A DNA stretch of 64,000 nucleotides from RPQJ01 sp963846885 (GTDB lineage Bacteria > Pseudomonadota > Gammaproteobacteria > Steroidobacterales > Steroidobacteraceae). A program made the position numbers and the translations under genes. Where the stretch lies: contig CAWJXS010000020.1 of assembly GCA_963846885.1 (NCBI GenBank), positions 477,892 through 541,891 on the forward strand, in the 5' to 3' direction. Within the stretch, counting starts at the first letter, position 1. Every line of letters begins with the position of its first letter. The notes under the pieces are model-generated. The model searched no databases. It was given only the letters and a program-made list of their open reading frames with translations, and was not told the DNA's origin. Shown piece after piece: positions 1-8,658 of the stretch.

Positions 1-2
1 AT

Positions 3-626
3 CGTCCGGACCGCGGCAAGGTCCTGACGAAGGAAGAGATCGAGGCGCTGCCGAAGTTCCATCGTTACCTGGACAAGGATGACGACGGCATCCCGGCCCG
101 CACGCTGCCCGGCGTAACGCCCAAGGGCGCGTACTTCACCCGCGGCTCGGGCCACAACCAGTACGGCGGTTACACCGAGGATTCCGCGGAGTACCAGGTG
201 GTCATGGAGCGCCTGCTGCGAAAGTTCAAGCAGGCGAAGACGCTGGTGCCGGCACCGGTCATCGAAGCGACGGGCACCAGCGACATCGGTCTCGTTGCCG
301 TCGGCAGCAGCCGCGGCGCCGTAAACGAGGCACGCGACATCCTGGCCAAGCGTGGCATCCCCATCGACTACATGCGCATCAAGGCTTTCCCTTTCACGAA
401 GGAAGTCGAGGCCTTCATGGCGTCGCACGACAAGATCTTCGTGGTCGAGCAGAACCGGGACGCGCAGCTGCGCTCGCTGCTCACGCTCGAAACCGACGTG
501 CCCAAGTCGAAGCTGCACTCCATCCTGCATTACAGCGGGCTGCCGATGACCTCGAAGGAGATCGTCGAAGCCGTGATCGCGGAACTGGGCGACGCGAAGC
601 GCGCGAGCCTCGCCGCCGCGAAGTAG
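3..626 (+). CDS. korA: 2-oxoglutarate (2-oxoacid):ferredoxin oxidoreductase alpha subunit, 3' part
   Basis: The gene enters the window already open; the frame is uninterrupted from base 3 to the TAG ending at 626, about 207 residues. The product is the C-terminal part of the alpha subunit of a KorAB-type enzyme, which decarboxylates 2-oxoglutarate (or a related 2-oxoacid) to the acyl-CoA while reducing ferredoxin. The visible part includes a transketolase C-terminal-like region and the stretch KAFPFTKEVEAFMASHDKIFVVEQN, here only quoted as KAFPFTKEV and FVVEQN, typical of these subunits. The beta subunit follows 76 bases downstream on the same strand, so the two form an operon. The exact substrate is inferred from family resemblance. 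Confidence 0.87.
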   Translation, partial: RPDRGKVLTKEEIEALPKFHRYLDKDDDGIPARTLPGVTPKGAYFTRGSGHNQYGGYTEDSAEYQVVMERLLRKFKQAKTLVPAPVIEATGTSDIGLVAVGSSRGAVNEARDILAKRGIPIDYMRIKAFPFTKEVEAFMASHDKIFVVEQNRDAQLRSLLTLETDVPKSKLHSILHYSGLPMTSKEIVEAVIAELGDAKRASLAAAK

Positions 627-664
627 TGAATAGTGATCACTGCACCGGACTGCGACGCCACGCC

Positions 665-702
665 TCCGACTAACCCCTAACCCCTATCCCCTAACCCCTA
701 AA
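665..702 (+). repeat. CCCCTAA heptamer array, copy 1 (korA-korB spacer)
   Basis: The head TCCGACTAA (665-673) is followed by four heptamers, CCCCTAA, CCCCTAT, CCCCTAA and CCCCTAA, which run to base 701, one base before the korB ATG. The array occupies the position where a Shine-Dalgarno sequence would be expected. The same head and unit recur at 22632-22687, 22788-22822 and 51254-51314. Confidence 0.9.
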
Positions 703-1761
703 ATGTCTTTCATCAACAAACCGAAAGTCCGCCACCCGGATCTGCCGAAGAACGCACTCGGCCTGACGCGCCGCGACTACGAAGGCGCGATGTCGACGCT
801 GTGCGCGGGCTGCGGTCACGACTCGGTCACGGCCTCGATCATCCAGGCGATCTGGGAGTTGGGCCTGCGCCCTGAACAGCTCGCGAAGCTGTCGGGCATC
901 GGCTGCTCCTCGAAGACCACGGCCTACTTCGCCAGCGGCGCGCACGGCTTCAACGGGGTGCACGGGCGCATGCCGTCGATTGCCACCGGTGCGAACGCCG
1001 CGAACAAGGACCTGCACTACATCGGCGTCTCCGGCGACGGCGATTCGCTCTCGATCGGTTTCGGCCAGTTCGCGCACGCGATCCGTCGCAACGTGAACAT
1101 GCTGTACATCTGCGAGAACAACGGCGTGTACGGCCTGACCAAGGGGCAGTTCTCGGCGTCCGCCGACATCGGCACCAAGTCGAAGAAGGGCGAGGAAAAC
1201 CAGCAGGCACCGGTCGATCCCTGCCTCGCCGCCCTCAGTCTCGGCGGCACGTTCATCGCGCGCAGCTTCTCGGGCGACCGTGAACAGCTGGTGCCGCTGA
1301 TCAAGGCGGGCTTGACGCACAAGGGCTTCGCGATGATCGACGTGATCTCGCCGTGCGTGACCTTCAACGATCACGTCGGCTCGACCAAGAGCTACGAGTT
1401 CGCGCGCGAGCATTACGAGGAAGCGATCCACACGGATTACATCCCGGCGCGCCAGGAAATCACGGCGTCCTACGCGCCAGGCGAGGCCCTGCCGGTGAAA
1501 ATGCACGACGGCAGCCAGTTGCTGCTGCGCAAGCTCGACCAGGAGTACGACCCGACCCATCGCGGCAAGGCCTTCGAGTACCTGCGCACCAAGCTGCGCC
1601 AGGGCGAGCACGTGACGGGCCTGATCTTCCTGTCGCCGGGTCACGATCCCGACATGCATGAGATGCTCAAGACCAGCGACGTGCCACTGAACCAGCAGCC
1701 GTACGAGAAGCTGCACCCGGGCGCGGCTGGGCTCGCGGGGATCCTCAAGCGGTACGGCTGA
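703..1761 (+). CDS. korB: 2-oxoglutarate (2-oxoacid):ferredoxin oxidoreductase beta subunit
   Basis: A 352-residue thiamine-diphosphate-binding subunit, the partner of the korA product just upstream. The N-terminal LCAGCGHDS motif (about residues 33-41) and the TPP/Mg motif GDGDSLSIG (about 110-118), followed by ENNGVYGLTKGQ, are characteristic of KorB/PorB proteins. Length matches the family (about 290-350). The ATG at 703 is preceded by a C-rich heptamer array and no purine-rich ribosome binding site is visible, so translation may depend on coupling to korA or on an unstructured leader. KorAB in a gammaproteobacterium can supplement or replace the 2-oxoglutarate dehydrogenase complex; I cannot tell which here. 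Confidence 0.9.
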   Translation: MSFINKPKVRHPDLPKNALGLTRRDYEGAMSTLCAGCGHDSVTASIIQAIWELGLRPEQLAKLSGIGCSSKTTAYFASGAHGFNGVHGRMPSIATGANAANKDLHYIGVSGDGDSLSIGFGQFAHAIRRNVNMLYICENNGVYGLTKGQFSASADIGTKSKKGEENQQAPVDPCLAALSLGGTFIARSFSGDREQLVPLIKAGLTHKGFAMIDVISPCVTFNDHVGSTKSYEFAREHYEEAIHTDYIPARQEITASYAPGEALPVKMHDGSQLLLRKLDQEYDPTHRGKAFEYLRTKLRQGEHVTGLIFLSPGHDPDMHEMLKTSDVPLNQQPYEKLHPGAAGLAGILKRYG

Positions 1762-1862
1762 CCTACGGACGCCTCCGCCGGGACGGGGGACTAGCCAGGG
1801 GGAGTTTCCGGATCATGACGCACGTCACTTGGCCGGGTTGTCGCGGCACGTAGAATCCGCCC

Positions 1863-2483
1863 ATGACCCGAGCCTCAAGCCGTTTCCGCCCTGCGTCCGC
1901 TGCAAGCGCGACGCTGGCAGCCCTCTGGCTGCTGGGCGCGTGCGGCATCGCATCGGCGTCTTCGGCCGTCTACAAGTGGGTCGATGCGACGGGCATCACG
2001 CACCTTTCGTCGACCAAGCCGCCAGCGGGCGTGGCCTATGAGCGGGTCACGCTCGCCACGTCCCTGAAGTCGCCGAGCAGCCGGACGGGCACGGGTGGCG
2101 GCAGTGGAGCGACGCGGGTCGCAACGACGGCGTCGCCCGAGCAGTCGGCGCGGCGGGACGAGATGGTGACGTCGCTGCGCACGCGCGAGTGCGTCGTTGC
2201 GCTCGAAGCCATCGACCGCATGGGCAAGGGCGGCGAAGCCGTCGACCCGGCCGAGTTCCGGCGCCTGCAGCAGACCGCCGACCGCAATTGCAGCAAGGAT
2301 TCCGTGACGCGCGGGCAGCAGGAAGAAATGGCCGCGCGCTTGCGGGTGGCCAAGGGCGACGTCTGCATCGACGCGCGCAACAAGCTTGCCGACATGCTCG
2401 AGCCCGGCCGTCGGCCGACGCGCGAGCAGCTCAAGGTGCAGCAGGAATTCATCGAGTCCCACTGCACGGCGCCCGTGCGCTGA
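1863..2483 (+). CDS. secreted DUF4124 domain protein
   Basis: A 206-residue protein. The N-terminus has basic residues and a hydrophobic stretch (about residues 15-35, AALWLLGACGIASASS) that reads as a signal peptide, possibly a lipoprotein signal given LLGAC. Directly after it comes the DUF4124 signature VYKWVDATGITHLSS (about residues 38-52), a small domain common in exported gammaproteobacterial proteins of unknown function. The rest is a charged helical region with two cysteines (REC, RNC) and a third near the end. No enzymatic motif is visible. It ends just before the lipid kinase reading frame and may be co-transcribed with it. Confidence 0.75.
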   Translation: MTRASSRFRPASAASATLAALWLLGACGIASASSAVYKWVDATGITHLSSTKPPAGVAYERVTLATSLKSPSSRTGTGGGSGATRVATTASPEQSARRDEMVTSLRTRECVVALEAIDRMGKGGEAVDPAEFRRLQQTADRNCSKDSVTRGQQEEMAARLRVAKGDVCIDARNKLADMLEPGRRPTREQLKVQQEFIESHCTAPVR

Positions 2484-2491
2484 GCGACCCG

Positions 2492-3523
2492 GTGCGCGAC
2501 GCAGCCGACCCCCCGGTTGCCTCCTTCCATCCCCTTGCGCAGCATCGATCGCTGCCCGCAACCCGTTCCTGGCTGGTCATCGCGAATCCCGCAGCCGGGC
2601 GTGCAGGCCATGACACGCGGGCCTGGCGCACCACCGAGCGCGCCCTGCGGCAAGCCGGGATTGAGTTCGACGTCGAATGGACGAGATGCCGTGGCGACGG
2701 CGCGCGCATCGCAGCAGCGGCCTGGCGTGAGGGGCGGGACAGGTTCCTCGTTGCGGGCGGCGACGGTTCGCTGCACGACGCGGTCAACGGACTGATGCGC
2801 GAGCGCTGCAACGACCCCACCGTTGCAGACGACTCTACGCCGCGCACGCCGACAGTCATTCCCTTGCCGCTCGGCACCGGCAACGATTGGGCCCGTTCGC
2901 TCGGAATGCCGCGCCGCCCTGCAGCACTGGCGGCGGCCATTCAGCGGGGGCACCACACCCTGCACGACGCGGGCCGCATCGATTTCCTGGACGCGACCGG
3001 CGCGACACGCGACACATGCTGGTTCATCAACGTGGCCGGAGCGGGCTTCGACGCGCACGTCATCGAGCGGATGTCGGGGCGCACGCCCTCGCGCTTCGCG
3101 TACCTGTACGGCGCGCTGCGAGAACTCGGCCGTTATCGGTCACCGGTATTTCGGCTCACGCTGCTGGATGCGCCAGGCGCTGACAACGGCAGCAGGATCG
3201 AGGGTCGCTGGCTGCTCGCCTTCGTGGCCAATGGCCAGTACTGCGGCGGCGGCATGCACGTCGCGCCCACTGCACGCCAGGATGACGGCCTGTTCGACGT
3301 GGTCACGATCGAAGCGCTGGGTCTGCTGCGCGCGCTGCCGAAGCTGGCGCGACTGTATTCCGGAGGCATCCTGCGCGACCGCGCCGTGCGCATGCGGGGC
3401 GCGTCGCGGCTGCGGATCGATGCCTCACCCGATGCAGGTCTCGAGGCCGACGGGCAATTCGTGGGGCGGACGCCGGCCGTGATCACGCTCGAGCCAGCTG
3501 CGTTGCGTACCCTGAGCCGCTAG
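2492..3523 (+). CDS. diacylglycerol kinase family lipid kinase
   Basis: About 343 residues with the DAGK catalytic fold. Family motifs are clear: WLVIANPAAGR near the N-terminus, the nucleotide-binding GGDGSLHDAVN (about residue 89) and PLPLGTGNDWARSLG (about residue 125). These enzymes phosphorylate diacylglycerol or related lipids (YegS/BmrU group) at the membrane. The open frame extends further upstream through the DUF4124 gene, but homology starts only at about base 2560, so I chose the in-frame GTG at 2492, nine bases after the upstream stop. The start is uncertain. Its TAG stop shares the palindrome CTAG with the stop of the convergent LuxR gene. Confidence 0.8.
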   Translation: MRDAADPPVASFHPLAQHRSLPATRSWLVIANPAAGRAGHDTRAWRTTERALRQAGIEFDVEWTRCRGDGARIAAAAWREGRDRFLVAGGDGSLHDAVNGLMRERCNDPTVADDSTPRTPTVIPLPLGTGNDWARSLGMPRRPAALAAAIQRGHHTLHDAGRIDFLDATGATRDTCWFINVAGAGFDAHVIERMSGRTPSRFAYLYGALRELGRYRSPVFRLTLLDAPGADNGSRIEGRWLLAFVANGQYCGGGMHVAPTARQDDGLFDVVTIEALGLLRALPKLARLYSGGILRDRAVRMRGASRLRIDASPDAGLEADGQFVGRTPAVITLEPAALRTLSR

Positions 3524-4254
3524 AAGCTTTGCGGCCCCAGCGCCAGCGTGTGCAGCAGTTCGGCTTGCGACTGCACGTTGCACTTCGAGAAGATCTGCTT
3601 GAGGTGCGTGCGAACCGTATTGAGCGAGAGCTGGAGTTGAGCCGCGGTTTCCTCGACCGACAGCCCGGCGTACAGCTGGCGGGCGACATCGGCCTGAGCC
3701 CGCGTGAGCCCGTAGATCTCGAGCAGCACTTCATGCGTGATGGCGCGCTGTTCCGCCGGCGCGTAGATGACGACGATATAAGCGACTGAGTGCGCCTGGC
3801 CGTCTTCGATCATGATCGGTGACACGAGCACACGGCACGTGGCTGAACCGGGACGTTTCACGCTCGCGGCCACCACCCGCGGCGCGCTGTTCGCTTTACC
3901 GCCCACTTTCAGCAACCGTTCGAAGCGGCCTTCGATTTCGGCATCGGCGAAGCAGAAGCGCCCGTTGCGGAGCAGCACGCCGTTGCCGTTGGTGAGCACC
4001 TGGCGTGCAATCGAATTCGCGTCGATTACGGCGCCCATGGCATCGAGCAGCACGACGCCGCGATCGATTTTTTCGAGGATGGAACGCGCGAAGGGCGAGA
4101 ATCCGGAGGACGTCCAGCGGGGGAGAGAGCCGCGCGGCACCTTCCCTGGCACCGCGCGACCCCCATTGCCCGCAGTCTTGCCAGGCTTGGCACGGGTCGA
4201 ATCATTCGACGCGCGCGCGTCCCGCCCAATGGTCGGGCGACTTGCTTTAGCCAT
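3520..4254 (-). CDS. LuxR-family transcriptional regulator with PAS-like sensor region
   Basis: A 244-residue protein with a C-terminal LuxR/GerE helix-turn-helix (about residues 180-242: LTRAQADVARQLYAG, then NTVRTHLKQIFSKCNV). The N-terminal half contains ARSILEKIDRGVVLLDAMG and looks like a PAS-type sensor; no receiver aspartate pattern is evident, so it is probably a one-component regulator. The first 45 residues are basic and low in complexity. Targets are unknown. The gene converges on the lipid kinase gene and overlaps it by the 4-base CTAG. Two inverted repeats lie just upstream of its start. Confidence 0.8.
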   Translation of the reverse strand: MAKASRPTIGRDARASNDSTRAKPGKTAGNGGRAVPGKVPRGSLPRWTSSGFSPFARSILEKIDRGVVLLDAMGAVIDANSIARQVLTNGNGVLLRNGRFCFADAEIEGRFERLLKVGGKANSAPRVVAASVKRPGSATCRVLVSPIMIEDGQAHSVAYIVVIYAPAEQRAITHEVLLEIYGLTRAQADVARQLYAGLSVEETAAQLQLSLNTVRTHLKQIFSKCNVQSQAELLHTLALGPQSF

Positions 4255-4277
4255 GGCTTATGTTCAATGTTCTTCGC

Positions 4278-4310
4278 AGACGGCCAGCCGTCTATGGTCG
4301 TACTAGACCA
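4278..4310. promoter_or_regulatory. paired inverted repeats upstream of the LuxR-type gene
   Basis: Two dyads sit 24-56 bases upstream of the regulator's start. AGACGGC-CA-GCCGTCT (4278-4293) is a perfect 7-base hairpin, and TGGTC-gtacta-GACCA (4295-4310) is a 5-6-5 dyad of the kind bound by dimeric regulators. They could be an autoregulatory operator; the role is inferred from position only. Confidence 0.35.
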
Positions 4311-4356
4311 CAACGCTTCTGCAAATGAATCACCCAAATAGGTGAAGACGCTCGAA

Positions 4357-4827
4357 TCAATGGGCCGCGGTGCGCGTGTCGGCATCCATGGTTGCGCTCG
4401 GCAGCAGCTCGCCCTGCACGACCTTCTGCTGTGCGAAACCCTGCGGGTCGGTATAGACGACGATCCATTCGAGCCGGCGTGTGCCGTTCAGCACCGGGGT
4501 GACGAGTACGAATTCACCCTCGACCTGCTTTGTTTCACCGGCTGCCAGGGCGAGGCTTTCCTGCACGGGACCGGTCAGCCGGCCCACGCTGGGGTCGGCC
4601 AGGCGCACGGTGACATCGGCCAGTGGACGTGCCGAACGGTTGATCAGGGTCAGGAAAATGCGCCCGCCGGCTTTTTCCGTGCCCGCGAACTCTGCCGCCA
4701 ACTGGTAACGGATCACGACATCGTCGGGCGGGGCAGCTGCAGCCCGGCCGGCAAGACCGAGTCCAACGACCAGGACCAACGCCGCGACGTCGACCAGGTG
4801 GCTGCGACGGAATGACGGTAAACGCAC
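4357..4827 (-). CDS. hypothetical exported protein
   Basis: A 156-residue protein with an N-terminal basic segment and a hydrophobic stretch ending in GRAAAAPPDD, which reads as a cleavable signal peptide (about residues 1-32). The mature part is predicted to be all-beta, with VIRYQLAAEFAGTEKAGG and a segment ending in WIVVYTDPQGFAQQKVV. I do not recognise a family and see no catalytic motif or cysteine pair. It stands alone between the LuxR-type gene and the divergent GFA-type gene, so the context gives no functional hint. Confidence 0.55.
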   Translation of the reverse strand: MRLPSFRRSHLVDVAALVLVVGLGLAGRAAAAPPDDVVIRYQLAAEFAGTEKAGGRIFLTLINRSARPLADVTVRLADPSVGRLTGPVQESLALAAGETKQVEGEFVLVTPVLNGTRRLEWIVVYTDPQGFAQQKVVQGELLPSATMDADTRTAAH

Positions 4828-4971
4828 GTGCCACGCTCCATGTGCAGTTGGTGACCTGCTCCGGCCACGGCATCAAGTATCCACTGGGGATTGTATCGAT
4901 TAGCGGGCGGACTGACCCTCAGCGGGCGCCTACAGCGGCAGAGGAGCGCCGTACGGTGTAACGTCCCCCGG

Positions 4972-5382
4972 ATGCAAGGCTCACCTGACCCGGACCTGGT
5001 CATCCACCGCGGTGGCTGTCACTGCGGCGCCGTGCGCTTCGAGGTCGATGCCCCGGCATGCCTGGTGGTCCACGACTGCAATTGCTCGATCTGCGCCATG
5101 ACCGGGTTCCAGCACCTGATCGTGCCCGGATCCCGTTTCCGGTTGTTGCAGGGAGGCGACAGTCTGTCCGAGTACACGTTCAACACGGGTGTGGCGCGGC
5201 ACCTGTTCTGTCGCCGGTGCGGGGTCAAGTCGTTCTATGTGCCGCGCTCGAACCCGGACGGGATCAGCGTGAATGCGCGCTGCCTCGAACCCGCGACCAT
5301 CGAGTCGCTGGCGGTGGAGCCCTTCGATGGGCGGAACTGGGAAGCCAGCGCAGGCGCACTGCGCCACCTTTCGTCGGAGTGA
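4972..5382 (+). CDS. GFA/CENP-V family zinc-binding protein
   Basis: A 136-residue protein of the GFA (glutathione-dependent formaldehyde-activating) superfamily. The zinc ligands are visible: GGCHCGAVRFEV near the N-terminus, CNCSICAMTG, and CRRCGVKSFY further on. Length fits single-domain family members. I placed the start at the ATG at 4972 because the domain begins a few residues later and the residues encoded further upstream look like untranslated spacer. The biochemical role of most GFA proteins is not established; the formaldehyde-glutathione activity of the founding member should not be assumed here. Confidence 0.82.
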   Translation: MQGSPDPDLVIHRGGCHCGAVRFEVDAPACLVVHDCNCSICAMTGFQHLIVPGSRFRLLQGGDSLSEYTFNTGVARHLFCRRCGVKSFYVPRSNPDGISVNARCLEPATIESLAVEPFDGRNWEASAGALRHLSSE

Positions 5383-5403
5383 GGCGAGCCGGGCGGACGA
5401 CGC

Positions 5404-5634
5404 TCAACGGTCGTCGCGGTACCCGTCGTCGTCGCGCGCCTTGACGGGCTCGATCGTCTGCGACGCCGTGACCCCTTTCAGGTTGTTCGACACCGTGGGA
5501 ACGCGGGGACGCCGTGCTGCCCGCGTCCGGGCGAGGGCATCAGCTGCCGCGTCGCGCGCGGCCGCCCGCCTGCGCGAGAGAGCGAAGAAAACCAGGCCCG
5601 CGAACAGCAACAAACCGATCAGCGCAAACTTCAT
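5404..5634 (-). CDS. small single-pass membrane protein
   Basis: A short protein of about 76 residues beginning MKFALIGLLLFAGLVFFALSR, a single N-terminal transmembrane helix followed by a basic, alanine-rich segment and a charged C-terminus ending DDDGYRDDR. I chose the ATG at 5634 because AGGG lies eight bases upstream; the ATG two codons earlier (5640) is also possible. The function is unknown. The 226 bases between this gene and the acyl reductase gene show no other coding signal. Confidence 0.5.
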   Translation of the reverse strand: MKFALIGLLLFAGLVFFALSRRRAAARDAAADALARTRAARRPRVPTVSNNLKGVTASQTIEPVKARDDDGYRDDR

Positions 5635-5866
5635 GTCCATATCCCTGGTCTCGCACGCGCGGTGGCGGCTGCTGGTCGCATGGCCGGACTTGGCCCGCCG
5701 CGAATTCTCCCCGATCACCACCGGGGAGCACAGGGCCATTAAGTCCGCTTTGGCCGAGTAATGGAAGGCCGCAGCGCCATTTAACGCCGTGCGTCACACG
5801 TCGTCATTACCGGTTCGAGGCGGCCCGCCGTAGGAAACGTCCGACGCGGCGCGCCGCGCGTTTCGC

Positions 5867-7864
5867 CTACCAGTGAATGCCCCGCATGAGCGACGCGAAG
5901 ATCATCGCCTCGCGCGTCGCGGGCCGCTGCTCCTCGCCTTCGCGCTTGCCCTGCGCGGCCGCCGAATCCGGGAACATGCGATAGGCCGAGTTCATGACCA
6001 CCTCGGACATCTTCGGCATGACCAGGTGCATGATCTCGGAGATCACGCCTAGGCGCGTCGCGATGCGCTGCGGCTTGCGGATGATCGCGTCCGCGATCAT
6101 GTCGGCGGCCTCTTCCGGGGAGATGACCGTCGGCATTTCCTCGTAGAGCTTGGTCGGCGCGATCATCGGCGTGCGCACCAGCGGCATGTTGATGATGGTG
6201 AAGTGCACGTTCTCGTCGTGGAACTCGGACGCCGCGCAGCGCGCGAAGGACTCGAGCGCGGCCTTGGACGCCACGTAGGCCGAGAAACGCGGCGCGTTCG
6301 TCAGCACGCCGATCGAGGAGACGTTGATGACGTGGCCATCCTTGCGCGCAGTCATTGACGGCAGCAGGTTCATCGTCAGGCGGACGCAGGCGAAATAGTT
6401 CAGCTGCATCGTGCGCTCGAAGTCGTGGAAGCGATCATAGGACAGCGCCAGCGAGCGGCGGATCGACCGGCCGGCGTTGTTGATCAGGACGTCGACCTGG
6501 CCGAACTCCTTCAGCACGTCCTTCGCCAGCTTGTCGTTGGCTGCGTAGTCCGTGATGTCGCACGAGTAGGTCTTCACGAAACCGCCGGCGTCGGTGATCT
6601 TCTTGCGCACCTCCGCCAGCTTTTCCTCGTCACGCGCGACCACGACCACCTTGCCGCCGGCTTCCGCCACACGGATAGCGGCCGCCTCGCCGATGCCCGA
6701 CGAGCCGCCGGTGATGACCACGACCTTGCCCTTCACAGCACCCTTCAGGCTGCGGTCGATCGACAGGTCAGGGTCGAGGTGGCGCTCCCAGTAGTCCCAG
6801 AGCCGCCAGGCGTAATCCTCGAGCGCAGGCACGCGGATCTTGGCCTTGTCGAGGATTTTCTGCGTCGCGGCGGAATCGAAACGCGTCGGATAGTTGACGA
6901 ACTGCAGCACCGACCGTGGCACCTGCAGGTCGCGCAGCAGCTGGTTGAAGACGTTCTGCACCGGCTTGCTGCGCCCGACGCTCTGCGTCACGGGCTCGGG
7001 CACCAGCGCGAACACCTTGGGATCGAGGCGAAACGCCATCTCGGGCGCGTGCGCCGCGCGCGCGAACACGTTCAGCATTTCACCCACCCGGCGCGGCTTC
7101 GGATCGGTGAGATGGAAACAGCGGCCGTCGAGCTTGGGCTGGTGGGACAGGTGCACCAGCGCATCGACCACGAAATCGACGGGCACGACGTTGACGTAAC
7201 CGCCCTCGATGCCGACGAGCGGAATCCACCGCGGCCACGACTCGCGCAGCTTCTGCAGCGCCTTGAAAAAGTAGTAGGGCCCGTCGATCTTGTCGATGAA
7301 ACCCGTCTGCGTGTGGCCGAGCACCATGCCGGGACGGTAGACACGGAACGGGATGCGGCCATTGGCGCGCACCATCGCTTCCGAGTCGTGCTTCGTGCGG
7401 TGATAGGGGTGATCGAGCTCTTCGGCTTCCTCGAACATGTCTTCGGCGAAGGTGCCGCGATACAGGCCCGCTGCCGCAATCGAACTCACCAGGTGGAAGC
7501 AGCCGGCGTTGACCGCCTCGGCGAACTCGAGCGCGCCCTTGGTGCCGGTGATGTTGGCCTTTTCCATCGCCTCGGCGCTGGCTTCGAGGTCGTACACGGC
7601 GCCGAGGTGATAGAAGTGCTTCACCTTGCCCTTGAGCTTCGCCAGGTCTGCCTTGCCGACGCCGAGTTTTGCCTGGCCCAGGTCACCCTTGATCGGGACG
7701 ACGCGCTTCAAGCTCTCCTTGCCCCAGAATGCCCGCAGCTCGTCGAGCTTGCCCATTGACCGCGGCCGGACCAGCACGTAGATCGTGCCCTTGCCCTGCT
7801 GCAGCAGCGACTGAACGAGAAAACGACCGATGAAACCGGTCGCGCCGGTCACGAAATACGTCAT
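5867..7864 (-). CDS. two-domain fatty acyl-CoA/ACP reductase (Marinobacter FAR type)
   Basis: A 665-residue fusion of two Rossmann modules. The N-terminal module resembles thioester reductases: TGATGFIG (residues 6-13), YHRTK (catalytic Tyr154 and Lys158), and RPGMVLGHTQTG. The C-terminal module is a short-chain dehydrogenase: VITGGSSGIGEA (about 382-393) and YVASK (about 529-533). Order, length and the terminal MRGIHW match, from memory, the 661-residue bifunctional fatty acyl-CoA reductase of Marinobacter, which reduces acyl-CoA through the aldehyde to the fatty alcohol with NADPH for wax ester synthesis. No wax ester synthase is in the window. The divergent neighbour encodes a phasin-like granule protein, which fits storage-lipid metabolism. 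Confidence 0.85.
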   Translation of the reverse strand: MTYFVTGATGFIGRFLVQSLLQQGKGTIYVLVRPRSMGKLDELRAFWGKESLKRVVPIKGDLGQAKLGVGKADLAKLKGKVKHFYHLGAVYDLEASAEAMEKANITGTKGALEFAEAVNAGCFHLVSSIAAAGLYRGTFAEDMFEEAEELDHPYHRTKHDSEAMVRANGRIPFRVYRPGMVLGHTQTGFIDKIDGPYYFFKALQKLRESWPRWIPLVGIEGGYVNVVPVDFVVDALVHLSHQPKLDGRCFHLTDPKPRRVGEMLNVFARAAHAPEMAFRLDPKVFALVPEPVTQSVGRSKPVQNVFNQLLRDLQVPRSVLQFVNYPTRFDSAATQKILDKAKIRVPALEDYAWRLWDYWERHLDPDLSIDRSLKGAVKGKVVVITGGSSGIGEAAAIRVAEAGGKVVVVARDEEKLAEVRKKITDAGGFVKTYSCDITDYAANDKLAKDVLKEFGQVDVLINNAGRSIRRSLALSYDRFHDFERTMQLNYFACVRLTMNLLPSMTARKDGHVINVSSIGVLTNAPRFSAYVASKAALESFARCAASEFHDENVHFTIINMPLVRTPMIAPTKLYEEMPTVISPEEAADMIADAIIRKPQRIATRLGVISEIMHLVMPKMSEVVMNSAYRMFPDSAAAQGKREGEEQRPATREAMIFASLMRGIHW

Positions 7865-8054
7865 CCGTGGAGCCCCCTGATGTTGTCGGGCTACCTTAGG
7901 GATCGTAGGAACTCAGGTCAACGTGGCGTGCGTTCCGGCACGGGGTTGGCGGGAAATACCTAACCTGCGGATTGACACACTGCAGCAATGGCCTAGCATC
8001 CCGCACAATTCATACTTGGGGCCGTACCGTGCGACGCGCCCACTGGAGACTGAG

Positions 8055-8621
8055 ATGGCCAAATCCCGCTCGCGTACCCGCAGCACCGCCGGTTCCACCC
8101 ACGGACGTAAAGGCCCCAAAGCCAGGACGGGTCCGCAGGCGGCGCAGGAGCAGCTGAAACAGGCCGTCCACCAGGTGTGGCTGGCCGGCATGGGCGCCTT
8201 TGTCCGCGCGCAGAAAGAAGGCCCCGCTGCATTCCAGGAGGCGGTGGCCGAAGGGCTCAAGCTGTTCAGCCAGACGGGCAGCACGGCCCAGCGCCGCATG
8301 CGCGACGTCGTGGGCGCCGCGCAGGAAACCCTGCAGGGACGCGTTGGCGGTGCACGCGAGCAGGCGCAGGAAACCTGGGACAATCTCGAGGCGCTCTTCC
8401 AGTCGCGGGTGCAGCGCGCGATGCACCAGCTCGGGGTGCCCACCGCGGCGGAGATCCGCGAGCTTTCGCGCCGCGTCGCTGAACTCAACGACACGGTGAT
8501 GGATTCCCGCAAGCCGCGCCGTGCAGCGCAGAAATCGGCCAAGGGCAAGATGGCGCCGCGCCGCGCCACGAAGTCGGCACCCCGGCGTGCCAAGGCCAAG
8601 CGCAGCCGCACGGCAGGCTGA
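8055..8621 (+). CDS. phasin-like granule-associated protein (PhaI/PhaF type)
   Basis: A 188-residue protein. Residues about 35-150 form the amphipathic phasin-like helix region (VWLAGMGAFVRAQKEG, AQETWDNLEALFQSRVQRAMHQLGVPT), and the C-terminal 40 residues are Lys/Arg/Ala-rich like the DNA-binding tail of PhaF. Such proteins coat polyhydroxyalkanoate or lipid granules. The start at 8055 was chosen because the conserved region starts just inside it and the upstream codons look non-coding. It lies divergent to the acyl reductase and 37 bases before the patatin-like lipase, consistent with a neutral-lipid or PHA granule role, which is an inference. Confidence 0.75.
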   Translation: MAKSRSRTRSTAGSTHGRKGPKARTGPQAAQEQLKQAVHQVWLAGMGAFVRAQKEGPAAFQEAVAEGLKLFSQTGSTAQRRMRDVVGAAQETLQGRVGGAREQAQETWDNLEALFQSRVQRAMHQLGVPTAAEIRELSRRVAELNDTVMDSRKPRRAAQKSAKGKMAPRRATKSAPRRAKAKRSRTAG

Positions 8622-8658
8622 CTGACCCAGCGACTGCCAAGGCGCGGAGGTCCCGGCA

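Noticed and set aside
2189..2491. Upstream extension of the lipid kinase into the DUF4124 gene
   Set aside because: The extra residues are Arg/Ala/Gly-rich antiframe sequence of the DUF4124 gene, and homology begins only downstream of 2560.
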